Shown here: in pieces, positions 26,976 through 34,898 of the stretch
How the letters are laid out: each line of letters begins with the position of its first letter
How positions within the stretch are numbered: position 1 is the first letter of the stretch
Source: JACDAN01 sp036554945
GTDB taxonomy: Bacteria; Actinomycetota; Thermoleophilia; Gaiellales; Gaiellaceae
Length of the DNA stretch: 53,475 bases
Assembly: GCA_036554945.1 (NCBI GenBank)
Contig: DATBMH010000023.1
Coordinates: 1 to 53,475 of the forward strand
Reading direction: 5' to 3'
The notes under the pieces: generated by a model
Seen by the model: only the letters and a program-made list of their open reading frames with translations
Database searches by the model: none
Told to the model about the DNA's origin: nothing
Position numbers and translations under genes: made by a program

Positions 26976-27376
26976 GCCGCAAGCCGCTGGTGCTCGTCGC
27001 CGACGACGATCCGGACATCCTCCTGCTGATCTCGCTCACGCTCGAGCGGGACGGCTACGAGGTCGTGCTCGCGAAGGACGGGCTGAGCGCCTACGAGGCG
27101 GCGCTCGAGCGTGTGCCCCACCTCGTCGTCCTCGACCTGATGATGCCCGGCATCGACGGGTGCGAGGTCACGCGCCGGCTTCGCGCCGAGGACGCGACGA
27201 AGCACGTGCCGATCGTGATCGTCACCGCCTTCGCCGAGGAGAGCCAGGCGGCCAAGGCGCTCGAGGCCGGCGCGGACGCGTACATGAAGAAGCCCTTCAG
27301 TCCCCGCGAGCTCCTCGCGAAGACCGCCTCACTCCTGCTCGAGCGCCGGCCTCGGTCGCGCCTCGCGACGCTCTAG
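26972..27376 (+). CDS. Single-domain response regulator
   Basis: 134 residues comprising only a receiver domain: acidic pocket D11-D12-D13, phospho-acceptor Asp55 (VVLDLMMPGIDG), Thr85 (IVIVTAFAE) and Lys107 (YMKKPFSP). No output domain, so it must act by protein contact or as a phosphate relay. ATG overlaps the kinase stop. The OmpR-type regulator 740 bases further on may be a second partner of the same kinase. The stop directly abuts that of the convergent poly-Asp gene. Confidence 0.93.
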   Translation: MSRKPLVLVADDDPDILLLISLTLERDGYEVVLAKDGLSAYEAALERVPHLVVLDLMMPGIDGCEVTRRLRAEDATKHVPIVIVTAFAEESQAAKALEAGADAYMKKPFSPRELLAKTASLLLERRPRSRLATL

Positions 27377-28039
27377 TCAGTCGTCGTCGTCATCGTCATC
27401 GTCGTCGTCGTCGCAGCCGCGGTGGCGGCGGAAGTCGTCACACCCTCCGGTTGCCGTCGAGGTGAACGTCTCCGAGAACAGGAAGCCGTTGAACCCCGGC
27501 TGGCCGCGGATCTCGGTGTCGGACACGACGACGAAGCTCGTGCCCGTGTCGGTCACGGAACCGCGGCGCCCCGGAATCGTCGCCGAGTACGAGACCGAGC
27601 CTTCGAAGTCGAGCGAGTTCGGGCCGCCGGTCGGGAACGCGGCCGTGCCGCAGAGCCCGAACGCGGTCGGCGTCTGGAGCGTCTTCGTGCCGGTGACGGT
27701 CCCGGCGGGAGAGTCGATCGAGAACGTCGCGGAGAACGACGTCGCGACGCCTCCGAGCAGGTCGACCACGATCGTGCCGCTCTCGGTGAACGGCCCGGGG
27801 AACGGACCGGTCGCCTCCCCGGTCGCGGTGAACGTGAACGTCGAGGTTCCGAGGAGGTTGCAGGTTCCCTCGACGTCGAGTGTTCCCGGGTTGAGCGGGA
27901 TCTCGGACGTGAGCAGCGTCTCGCCGGTGAGCGACGAGGACGAGTCGCCGCCGTGATGACCGCCGAACGCGAGTGCCGGTGCGGCGGCAAGACCGAATGC
28001 GGTCGCCAGCACGGCGAACCGGATCCAGCGTCGTTTCAT
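27377..28039 (-). CDS. Secreted protein with an 11-Asp C-terminal tail
   Basis: 220-residue exported protein with signal peptide (MKRRWIRFAVLATAFGLAAA, cleavage near ALA). The mature part is rich in Thr, Ser and Gly, looks like a beta-sandwich (TSTFTFTATGEATGPFPGPF, FEGSVSYSATIPG) and has Cys pairs. It ends GCDDFRRHRGC followed by eleven Asp, encoded by a GAC/GAT trinucleotide run at 27380-27412 that touches the stop. Poly-Asp tails can bind calcium or mineral surfaces; that role is inferred. Family not recognised. Repeat-number change would alter only tail length. Confidence 0.72.
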   Translation of the reverse strand: MKRRWIRFAVLATAFGLAAAPALAFGGHHGGDSSSSLTGETLLTSEIPLNPGTLDVEGTCNLLGTSTFTFTATGEATGPFPGPFTESGTIVVDLLGGVATSFSATFSIDSPAGTVTGTKTLQTPTAFGLCGTAAFPTGGPNSLDFEGSVSYSATIPGRRGSVTDTGTSFVVVSDTEIRGQPGFNGFLFSETFTSTATGGCDDFRRHRGCDDDDDDDDDDD

Positions 28040-28082
28040 GCTGTTGCCTCCCTGACGGTGCTTACCTGAGTCAGCGAGACTT

Positions 28083-28098
28083 TACCCCGGTGGCCGGA
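28083..28098. promoter_or_regulatory. CCCC/GGGG dyad, weak copy, upstream of the poly-Asp gene
   Basis: TACCCCG-GT-GGCCGGA, the weakest of four similar sites (12 of 16 positions match the copy at 38962). It lies 43 bases upstream of the poly-Asp gene start and 17 bases beyond the OmpR-type regulator's stop. Confidence 0.3.
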
Positions 28099-28115
28099 TC
28101 GCCAAACATGGAACG

Positions 28116-28811
28116 TCAGGACGGACGGCCCGGGCGGTAGGCGTAGCCGAAGCCACGCCGGGTCTCGATCGGCGTCTCCTCCGGCGCGTCCGGCGAGAGT
28201 TTCTTGCGCAGGTAGCCGACGTACAGCTTCACCTGCTCGCGGGAGGCATCGCTCTCGCCCCACACGAGCGTCAGCAGCTGGTCGTGCGAGAGCACCTGGT
28301 TCGGGTGCTGGACGAACGTCGTCAGCAGCTTGAACTCGAGCGGGGTCAGGTCGACGTTCTGCCCCCGAGCCGTGACCAGCCGCTGGGCGAAGTCGATCGA
28401 GACGAACGGGTCCGAGTACGCCTCGGCCGCCGCTGCGTCACGGCCGCTCGAGCGGCGAAGCAGCCCCTCGATCCTGGCCAGCAGCTCCTGGCGCCCGAAC
28501 GGCTTCGTCACGTAGTCGTCGGCGCCGGCGCGCAGCCCGCGCGTCTTCTCGAGCTCGGCCGAGCGCGCGGTCAGCATCACGACCGGGACGTCGCTCAGCT
28601 CCCGGATGCGCTCCAGCGTCGTCCACCCGTCCATCCCCGGCATGCCGACGTCCAGGAGCACGAGGTCCGGCCGTCCGCCGTAGAGCTCCTGGAGCGCGTG
28701 CTTGCCGTCGGCCGCCTCGACGACTTCGAAGCCCCGGCGCTCGAGAAGCTCGCGCAACAGCGTCCGGATGTCGTTGTCGTCGTCGACCACGAGAATGCGC
28801 TGCTCGCTCAC
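28116..28811 (-). CDS. OmpR-type response regulator
   Basis: 231 residues. Receiver domain 1-120 with acidic pocket D10-D11-D12, Asp54 (VLLDVGMPGMDG), a switch Thr in VVMLTARSA and Lys in YVTKPFG; winged-helix DNA-binding domain about 130-227 (VDLTPLEFKLLTTFVQHP, SREQVKLYVGYLRKKLSP, ETRRGFGYAY). No kinase is adjacent on this strand, but the PAS kinase at 25059 is close. It is divergent from the collagen-like gene with 160 bases between, where a CCCC/GGGG dyad lies. Confidence 0.95.
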   Translation of the reverse strand: MSEQRILVVDDDNDIRTLLRELLERRGFEVVEAADGKHALQELYGGRPDLVLLDVGMPGMDGWTTLERIRELSDVPVVMLTARSAELEKTRGLRAGADDYVTKPFGRQELLARIEGLLRRSSGRDAAAAEAYSDPFVSIDFAQRLVTARGQNVDLTPLEFKLLTTFVQHPNQVLSHDQLLTLVWGESDASREQVKLYVGYLRKKLSPDAPEETPIETRRGFGYAYRPGRPS

Positions 28812-28860
28812 AGGTCAGAGCCTACGAGGGTCCGCGGACGCCTGCAGAAGGCGGTTCTCC

Positions 28861-28876
28861 TACCCCAAAAAGGGGA
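28861..28876. promoter_or_regulatory. CCCC/GGGG dyad upstream of the collagen-like gene
   Basis: TACCCCA-AA-AAGGGGA followed by TTTCTCGG. The 7-2-7 layout resembles binding sites of NarL/LuxR-type regulators (TACYYMT halves). With its right flank it matches the copy at 38954-38977 in 20 of 24 positions. The collagen-like start is about 95 bases downstream. Confidence 0.45.
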
Positions 28877-28971
28877 TTTCTCGGGCGTCCTGACCGTTTT
28901 CATACCGAATTCTTCCGCCTTCCCCGCTGCCCCTTACGAAGACGTGACTGCCTCCCCAGGACGGAGAGGCG

Positions 28972-31425
28972 GTGACAGAGATGACAGGACATCTTCTTCG
29001 GATCATCGGCGGCGTCGCAGCCACAGTGGTAGCGGCATCGGCCGTAGGGACAGCAGTGGTCGCCGGCGGCGGCAATGGCGGCCAGCGTCCCTCCGGGCCT
29101 TCCGCCGGCCCGCTCAACGAGGTCGTGCTCCCTGCGGATCGACGGGGCACGGGCTCGAGCAACCGTCGCGGCAACGGTACGGCAAGCCAGGGCGAGAACA
29201 GTGTGGAGGACGATGCGGCGTCTTCCGGCACGGACGCCGGCGACGATTCGACGGGGGTGGATGTCGATCTCGGCGGCACCACCGACTCTCCGTCCCCTCA
29301 AGTTTCCTCGACGCGCGAAAACGCGCAGCCCGGCGCTGACGGGCCCGCAGGTCCCAAGGGGGACCCGGGCCCGTCCGGCGCAAACGGCCGACCCGGAGCT
29401 CCGGGCGCCACCGGCCCCGCTGGGGCCGACGGCGCGCCGGGTGCGCCCGGTCCGGCAGGCGCTCCTGGGCCTCCCGGCCCGGGGAACGGCCCGACCGGCC
29501 CGCAGGGGCCCCAGGGCCCGCAGGGCATCGCCGGCGCGCAGGGCCCGGCCGGCCCGAAGGGCGCCACCGGTGCACAGGGCGCGCAAGGCGTGACCGGCGC
29601 GACGGGCGCGCAGGGCGTACAGGGCATTCAGGGAGCAACCGGCACGACGGGCGCCCAGGGCCCGGCCGGCCCGCAGGGCATCCAGGGACTGCAAGGACTT
29701 CAGGGACTTCAGGGCCTCACCGGCGCGACGGGCGCTGCGGGTGCGACCGGCGCGCAGGGCCCGGCCGGCCCGCAGGGCCCCGTCGGCGACACCGGCGCGA
29801 CCGGTGCGCAAGGCGCACAGGGCATCCAGGGCGAGACCGGCGCCACCGGCGCTCAGGGAGCTCAGGGCGTCCAGGGCGAGACCGGCGCGACCGGCGCCCA
29901 GGGACCGCAGGGCCTCCAGGGCATCCAGGGCGACACGGGCGCGACCGGCGCGACCGGCGCCCAGGGGCCCGCCGGCCCGCAGGGCCCGATCGGCGCCACC
30001 GGCGCCCAGGGTCCCCAGGGCGAGACCGGCGCCACCGGCGCCCAGGGCGAGACCGGTGCGACCGGCGCCCAGGGACCGCAGGGCCTCCAGGGCCTCCAGG
30101 GAATCCAGGGAATCCAGGGCATCCAGGGTGACACGGGCGCGACGGGGCCGGCCGGCCCGCAGGGCCCCGTCGGCGACACCGGCGCGACCGGCGCCCAGGG
30201 CGCACAGGGCATCCAGGGCGAGACCGGCGCCACCGGCGCCCAGGGCGCACAGGGGATCCAGGGCGAGACCGGCGCGACCGGCGCCCAGGGCATCCAGGGA
30301 ATTCAGGGCGAGACCGGTGCGACCGGCGCCCAGGGCGCGCAGGGCATCCAGGGCGAGACCGGCGCCACCGGCGCCCAGGGCGCACAGGGCATCCAGGGCG
30401 AGACCGGCGCCACCGGCGCCCAGGGCCCGGCCGGTCCGCAGGGCCCGGTCGGCAACACCGGTGCGACGGGAGCGCAGGGCGCACAGGGCATCCAGGGCGA
30501 GACCGGCGCGACGGGCGCGCAGGGCGCACAGGGCATCCAGGGAATTCAGGGCGAGATCGGCGCAACGGGCGCCCAGGGCCCGGCCGGCCCGCAGGGCCCG
30601 GTCGGCGCAACCGGCGCGACGGGTGCGACCGGCGCCACCGGCGCCCAGGGCCCCGCCGGCCCGCAGGGCCCGATCGGCGCCACCGGCGCGCAGGGCACTC
30701 AGGGCATCCAGGGCGAGACCGGCGCCACCGGCGCGCAGGGCCAGACCGGCGCCACCGGCGCGCAGGGCGCTCAGGGCAACCAGGGACTCCAGGGCCAGAC
30801 CGGCGCCACCGGCGCGCAGGGCGCTCAGGGCAACCAGGGAATCCAGGGTCCGACCGGCGCCACCGGCGCTCAGGGCCCCGCCGGCCCGCAGGGCGCGACC
30901 GGCGCCCAGGGGCCGCAGGGGATCCAAGGTCCCGCCGGCGCGACCGGCGCGCAGGGCGCTCAGGGGCCGCAGGGCGACCCCGGCATCACCACCGTGCGTA
31001 AGACGGACGCAGACAACACCACGACGTCGACGACGCTGCAGAACACCAGCGGCCTCGACGTCGCGCTGGCGGCGAACACCACCTACAGCTTCGAGTACTA
31101 CGTGATGTTCACCACTGCGGCAACCAACACGGGGATCGGCCTCGCGCTGAACGGGCCGACCTTCTCGGCCCTGGCCTATACGGTCAGCATCCCGTCCACC
31201 AACACCGACGGCACCGGCAACGTCTTCGCCGGGCCCAGCTTGAACTGGAACGACGCGGTGACCCCCACGACGGCCCCCGCGGCCGGCAACACGTACGTCG
31301 CCCGGATCCACGGCATCGTGCGAACGACGGCCGCCGGCGACCTGTCCGTCCGGTTCCGCCGGGGCGGCACGAACGGCCAGGTTGCGGTCAAGCAGTACTC
31401 CTGGGGCTCCGTCTATCCCGGCTAG
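28972..31425 (+). CDS. Large collagen-like surface protein
   Basis: 817 residues. A membrane segment or signal (about 7-33, LLRIIGGVAATVVAASAVG), a low-complexity acidic linker (34-120), then about 550 residues of Gly-X-Y triplets (121-671) with one interruption (GPPGPGNGPTG). The triplets are built from nested units such as GATGAQG, GIQGET and GPAGPQGP. A C-terminal globular domain (672-817, including ALAANTTYSFEYYVMFTT) probably trimerises the fibre. Most Y positions are Thr, Gln or Pro; Thr in Y could be glycosylated. Start is a GTG with GGAGAGG upstream; ATG at 28981 is possible. The repeat also creates long open frames on the other strand, which I discount. Confidence 0.93.
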   Translation: MTEMTGHLLRIIGGVAATVVAASAVGTAVVAGGGNGGQRPSGPSAGPLNEVVLPADRRGTGSSNRRGNGTASQGENSVEDDAASSGTDAGDDSTGVDVDLGGTTDSPSPQVSSTRENAQPGADGPAGPKGDPGPSGANGRPGAPGATGPAGADGAPGAPGPAGAPGPPGPGNGPTGPQGPQGPQGIAGAQGPAGPKGATGAQGAQGVTGATGAQGVQGIQGATGTTGAQGPAGPQGIQGLQGLQGLQGLTGATGAAGATGAQGPAGPQGPVGDTGATGAQGAQGIQGETGATGAQGAQGVQGETGATGAQGPQGLQGIQGDTGATGATGAQGPAGPQGPIGATGAQGPQGETGATGAQGETGATGAQGPQGLQGLQGIQGIQGIQGDTGATGPAGPQGPVGDTGATGAQGAQGIQGETGATGAQGAQGIQGETGATGAQGIQGIQGETGATGAQGAQGIQGETGATGAQGAQGIQGETGATGAQGPAGPQGPVGNTGATGAQGAQGIQGETGATGAQGAQGIQGIQGEIGATGAQGPAGPQGPVGATGATGATGATGAQGPAGPQGPIGATGAQGTQGIQGETGATGAQGQTGATGAQGAQGNQGLQGQTGATGAQGAQGNQGIQGPTGATGAQGPAGPQGATGAQGPQGIQGPAGATGAQGAQGPQGDPGITTVRKTDADNTTTSTTLQNTSGLDVALAANTTYSFEYYVMFTTAATNTGIGLALNGPTFSALAYTVSIPSTNTDGTGNVFAGPSLNWNDAVTPTTAPAAGNTYVARIHGIVRTTAAGDLSVRFRRGGTNGQVAVKQYSWGSVYPG
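29332..30984 (+). repeat. Gly-X-Y coding repeat tract
   Basis: About 1.65 kb of nested 9-, 18- and 21-base units (core such as GGCGCGACCGGCGCCCAG) encoding the collagen triplets. Near-identical copies make the tract prone to recombination and to assembly collapse. Confidence 0.9.
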
Positions 31426-31430
31426 CACGT

Positions 31431-31448
31431 ATCCCTCAAGTCAGGGAT
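31431..31448. terminator. Hairpin after the collagen-like gene
   Basis: ATCCCT and AGGGAT pair around CAAGTC, six bases after the stop. No U-run follows; it may be a weak terminator or a processing site before the next gene. Confidence 0.3.
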
Positions 31449-31473
31449 GCCGCCTGCCGATAGGGACACGGTG

Positions 31474-32100
31474 ATGACCGAGCGGATGACGGAACAGAGG
31501 AGCGCCGAGCGCCGTGCGGAAGACCGCAGGCCTGTGGCACAGAGAACGATGGCGATGCCCGTCCTCCGCGTTCCCCACCTCCGGCTCGGCGCGCTCGTGG
31601 CCCTCGGCCTCGCAGCGTTCCTCATCGGCTGGCTGGTGGTGAACCGCGGCGGCGACGAGGCCACGACGACGCCCGGAAGCGGCGCATCGGCGGTCTCCGA
31701 GTCCGACCTGAAGGCGTTCGCGCAGACCGTCGACCACCCGGTCTACTGGGCCGGCCCGAAGGACGGGTACACGTACGAGCTGACGCAGACGACGAACGGG
31801 TTCGTCTACGTCCGCTACCTCCCCGAGGGAACGGACGCCGGTGACCCGCGCTCGCAGTTCCTCACGATCGGGACCTACCCCCGCCAGGGCGCGTTCGCCG
31901 AGCTGCAGCGCGCAGCGAAGGCAAACGGCGCCGTCAGCCTGAAGATCGGCGACGACGGCCTCGCGGTCTTCAGCGAGGCGCGCCCGACCAGCGTGTACTT
32001 CGGCTACCCGGATGCGCGCTACCAGGTCGAGGTGTACGACCCCTCGGCGGACGAAGCGCGCCGGCTGGCGCTCTCGGGCCAGGTCGTCCCGGTCGAGTAG
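31474..32100 (+). CDS. Single-span membrane protein of unknown function
   Basis: 208 residues: a charged N-terminus (MTERMTEQRSAERRAEDRRP), one span (LGALVALGLAAFLIGWLVV), a Thr/Ser linker and an external domain of about 130 residues (DHPVYWAGPKDGYTYELTQ, FGYPDARYQVEVYDPSADEA). I do not recognise the domain. The ATG at 31474 has AGGGA seven bases upstream; a start at 31447 is possible but lacks spacing for one. It lies 48 bases after the collagen-like stop and 21 before the GT-C-like gene, so the three probably form an operon. Confidence 0.65.
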   Translation: MTERMTEQRSAERRAEDRRPVAQRTMAMPVLRVPHLRLGALVALGLAAFLIGWLVVNRGGDEATTTPGSGASAVSESDLKAFAQTVDHPVYWAGPKDGYTYELTQTTNGFVYVRYLPEGTDAGDPRSQFLTIGTYPRQGAFAELQRAAKANGAVSLKIGDDGLAVFSEARPTSVYFGYPDARYQVEVYDPSADEARRLALSGQVVPVE

Positions 32101-32121
32101 CCGACGCCGGGAGGGGGCGGC

Positions 32122-34236
32122 GTGACGCTCGTTCTCTGCTGGGTCGTCTTTCCGCTGCTCCTGGCGGCGATCTGCCTGGGCTCGGGGCTCGCCGTCGCGC
32201 GCCTCAGCCGGACGCGGATCCCCGCACCGCTCGTGCTGCCGGTCGGCTTCGCCGCGGTCGTCGTCATCGGGCTCTTCACGACACTCAGCCCGAGCCTCGC
32301 CAAGCTCACCCTGCCGACGACGCTAGCCGTCGCCGCCGTCGGCCTCGCGACCTCGCTGCCTCGGGGCCTGCCGCGGCTCGATCCGTGGGCCGTGGCGTCC
32401 GCCGTCGTGGTGTTCGTCTGCTTCGGCGCGCCGGTTCTCCTGTCCGGAGACGCGACGTTCGCCGGCTACATCAAGCTCGACGACACCTCGACGTTCCTCG
32501 CCCTCGCCGACCGGGCGCTCGAGCACGGGCGGAGCCTGGAAGGACTCGCGCCGTCGTCCTACGAGGCGGCGCTCGCCTACAACCTCCACTTCTATCCCCT
32601 CGGCTCGCTGCTGCCGTTCGGCATGGGCTCGGCGCTCACCGGCCAGGACGCCGCCTGGCTCGTCCAGCCGTTCATGGCGTTCCTGGCGGCCCTCCTGGCG
32701 CTCGTGCTGTATCAGCTCGCGTCGCTCGTCCTCGCCTCGCGCCCTCTCCGGCTCACCGCGGCGGTGCTCGGCTCGCAGGCGGCACTGCTCTACGGCTACT
32801 CGCTCTGGGGCGGTGTCAAGGAGCTTGCGGCGGCGCCGCTCGTGGCGCTCGTCGCGGCGCTTACCGGGTCGCTCTTCCCGTCCAACCGGCGCGGCCTCGC
32901 CGTGGTTCCTCTGGCGGTGGCAGGCGCGGCGCTGGTCGGCGTCCTGAGCATCGGAGCGGCTGCGTGGCTCCTCCCCGCCCTCGCGCTTGCGGTCGTCGCC
33001 TTCGCCCGGCGCGGCCGCCGGGCCAGCCCGCTCCTGCTGGCCGGCCTCGCCGTCGGCCTTGTCGTCCCCTCGCTCACGGTGGCCAGGTTCGTCCTCGGCA
33101 AGGGCGTGCTCGGATCGCTGCGCGACTCCGACGAGCTCGGCAACCTCCTGGCGCCGTTGAGCCCGCTGCAGCTCGTGGGCGTCTGGCCGACCGGGGACTT
33201 CCGGCTCCGTCCCGAGGACATCACGGCGACGTACGTGCTGGTCGCAATCGCCGTGGTGGCGGCCGTCGCGGGGATCGGGTACGCGGTCTCGCGACGGGCC
33301 TGGGAGATCGCCCTGTACGCCGGCAGCGGCCTGCTCGCCGCTGCGCTGTTCGCCGTGCTCGGCTCGCCCTGGCTCGAGGGGAAGGCCTTCGCGATCGGCT
33401 CGCCCGTCGTCGTCTTCGCCGCCGTGCTGGGCGCCGCGAGCCTCTTCGGGCGCGGGCGCCGGATCGAGGGTGGCGTGGCGCTCGCCGCGATCGCAGTGGG
33501 CGTCCTCTGGTCGAACGCCCTGGCCTACCGCGAGGTCAACCTCGCGCCGCGCCAGCAGCTCGCCGAGCTGGAGCAGATCGGAAGGGACTTCGCCGGCGAC
33601 GGACCCGCGCTCATGACCGAGTACCAGCCGTACGGCGTCCGCCACTTCCTCCGCACGCTCGACGCGGAGGGCGCCTCGGAGCTTCGCCGGCGGCAGGTGG
33701 CGCTGTCCGACGGATCGACCCTGCCCAAGGGCGAATACGCGGATCTCTCCGCCTTCCGGCTCTCGGATCTCCTGACCTATCGCACCCTCGTGCTGCGCCG
33801 ATCGCCCGTCGAGAGCCGCCCGCCCGCGGCGTACCAGCTCGTCCGGTCCGGCCGCTTCTACGAGGTCTGGCAGCGGGGCGAGACGATCTCGTCCGGCCCC
33901 GCCGTGCGGTGCGCGAAGCCGGTGCTGTTCGCGGTGACAGGGGCCCCGATCCCGCTCGTGGCGCGGACCGCGGGCCGCTACGAGCTCTGGGTCGGCGGAT
34001 CGTTCCGCGGCCGCCTCTCGGTGCTGGTGGACGGGCGCGAGGTCGCGTCCGACAGCCACAAGCTCAACTACACGGGCCAGTACGTCTCCCTCGGCGAGGT
34101 CTCGCTCGACGTCGGCCGGCACACCGTGCAGCTGCGCCAGGCAGGCTCTTGGCGCTCACCCGGCTCGGGCGGTCCCGCGCCGCCACTCGGCCCGCTCGCG
34201 GTCACGCCGGTCGGCCGCTGCGGTGCCGCTGCCTAG
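32122..34236 (+). CDS. Polytopic GT-C-like membrane protein
   Basis: 704 residues with roughly a dozen membrane spans over 1-475 and a C-terminal soluble domain (about 480-704). After the third span the loop AGYIKLDDTSTFLALADRAL carries an acidic pair in the place where GT-C glycosyltransferases have their catalytic Asp, and AYNLHFYPLGSLLPFG resembles lipid-sugar transferase loops. The C-terminal part (YELWVGGSFRGRLSVLVDGR, LDVGRHTVQLRQAG) looks like a carbohydrate-binding beta-sandwich. I infer a lipid-linked glycosyltransferase. GTG start with GGGAGGGGG upstream. Its position behind the collagen-like gene suggests it may modify that protein. Confidence 0.65.
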   Translation: MTLVLCWVVFPLLLAAICLGSGLAVARLSRTRIPAPLVLPVGFAAVVVIGLFTTLSPSLAKLTLPTTLAVAAVGLATSLPRGLPRLDPWAVASAVVVFVCFGAPVLLSGDATFAGYIKLDDTSTFLALADRALEHGRSLEGLAPSSYEAALAYNLHFYPLGSLLPFGMGSALTGQDAAWLVQPFMAFLAALLALVLYQLASLVLASRPLRLTAAVLGSQAALLYGYSLWGGVKELAAAPLVALVAALTGSLFPSNRRGLAVVPLAVAGAALVGVLSIGAAAWLLPALALAVVAFARRGRRASPLLLAGLAVGLVVPSLTVARFVLGKGVLGSLRDSDELGNLLAPLSPLQLVGVWPTGDFRLRPEDITATYVLVAIAVVAAVAGIGYAVSRRAWEIALYAGSGLLAAALFAVLGSPWLEGKAFAIGSPVVVFAAVLGAASLFGRGRRIEGGVALAAIAVGVLWSNALAYREVNLAPRQQLAELEQIGRDFAGDGPALMTEYQPYGVRHFLRTLDAEGASELRRRQVALSDGSTLPKGEYADLSAFRLSDLLTYRTLVLRRSPVESRPPAAYQLVRSGRFYEVWQRGETISSGPAVRCAKPVLFAVTGAPIPLVARTAGRYELWVGGSFRGRLSVLVDGREVASDSHKLNYTGQYVSLGEVSLDVGRHTVQLRQAGSWRSPGSGGPAPPLGPLAVTPVGRCGAAA

Positions 34237-34290
34237 GGGCCCAGTCCGACCGCCACCCGAGAGAGCCGGCGACGAGCGACGCGAGGAACG

Positions 34291-34863
34291 CTAGCGCGAG
34301 CTCCCAGGCTTCCAGAGGACCTCGGTGCCGGGATTCGCGGTCCGGGCGAGGATGAAGAGCAGGTCGGAGAGTCGGTTGAGGTAGGCGAGCACGAGCGGGT
34401 TGATCTCGACCCGCTCGGACGCGTCGAGGACGTCGCGCTCCGCGCGCCTGCACGTCGCACGCGCGACGTGGAGCCGGGCCGCGAGCTCACTGCCGCCGGG
34501 CAGCACGAAGCTCTTGAGCTCGGGCAGGTCGGCGTTGAACCGGTCGCAGTCCGCCTCGAGCGCATCGATCTGGGCCTGCGTCACCCGGAGCCGGTCGGCG
34601 ATGCCGAACGGGACGCTGATGTCTGCGCCGACGTCGAAGAGCTCGTTCTGGACGCGCTCGAGCACCTCGCCGAGCTCCGCCGGCGGATCGGCGGCGAGCA
34701 CGAGCCCGAGCAGCGAGTTGACCTCGTCCACGGTCCCGAACGCGGCGATCCGGCAGTCGAGCTTCGGCACGCGGGTGCCGTCCCCGAGGCTCGTCTCGCC
34801 CTGGTCGCCGGCGCGCGTGTAGATCCGGGTCAGGCGGACCGGCTCGTCGGTGCTGCGCGGCAT
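34291..34863 (-). CDS. Cob(I)alamin adenosyltransferase, PduO type
   Basis: Makes adenosylcobalamin from cob(I)alamin and ATP. 190 residues with the ATP-binding TRIYTRAGDQGETSLGDGTR at the N-terminus, a helical bundle, and the C-terminal VARATCRRAERDVL and LNRLSDLLFILAR segments typical of the PduO/MMAB family. It should supply cofactor to the acyl-CoA mutase encoded at 20402 and 23326, about 10 kb away. A TAAGCT box is six bases before the ATG. Confidence 0.94.
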   Translation of the reverse strand: MPRSTDEPVRLTRIYTRAGDQGETSLGDGTRVPKLDCRIAAFGTVDEVNSLLGLVLAADPPAELGEVLERVQNELFDVGADISVPFGIADRLRVTQAQIDALEADCDRFNADLPELKSFVLPGGSELAARLHVARATCRRAERDVLDASERVEINPLVLAYLNRLSDLLFILARTANPGTEVLWKPGSSR

Positions 34864-34869
34864 GTCCGA

Positions 34870-34875
34870 AGCTTA
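34870..34875 (-). promoter_or_regulatory. -10 element before the adenosyltransferase gene
   Basis: TAAGCT on the minus strand, six bases before the ATG at 34863; leaderless layout. The same hexamer and spacing occur before the yqhQ-like gene. Confidence 0.4.
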
Positions 34876-34898
34876 GGCGCCGTGGCGGAGCGTCTCGC

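Noticed and set aside
29332..30984. Regular repeats that could be taken for a CRISPR array
   Set aside because: Units are contiguous coding triplets without spacers, and keep the reading frame.
28900..31428. An 842-residue open frame on the minus strand opposite the collagen-like gene, rich in LRAGGA/LDAL repeats
   Set aside because: It mirrors the Gly-X-Y repeat on the coding strand, has no ribosome-binding site or recognisable domain, and the plus-strand protein has a signal, triplets and a globular end.
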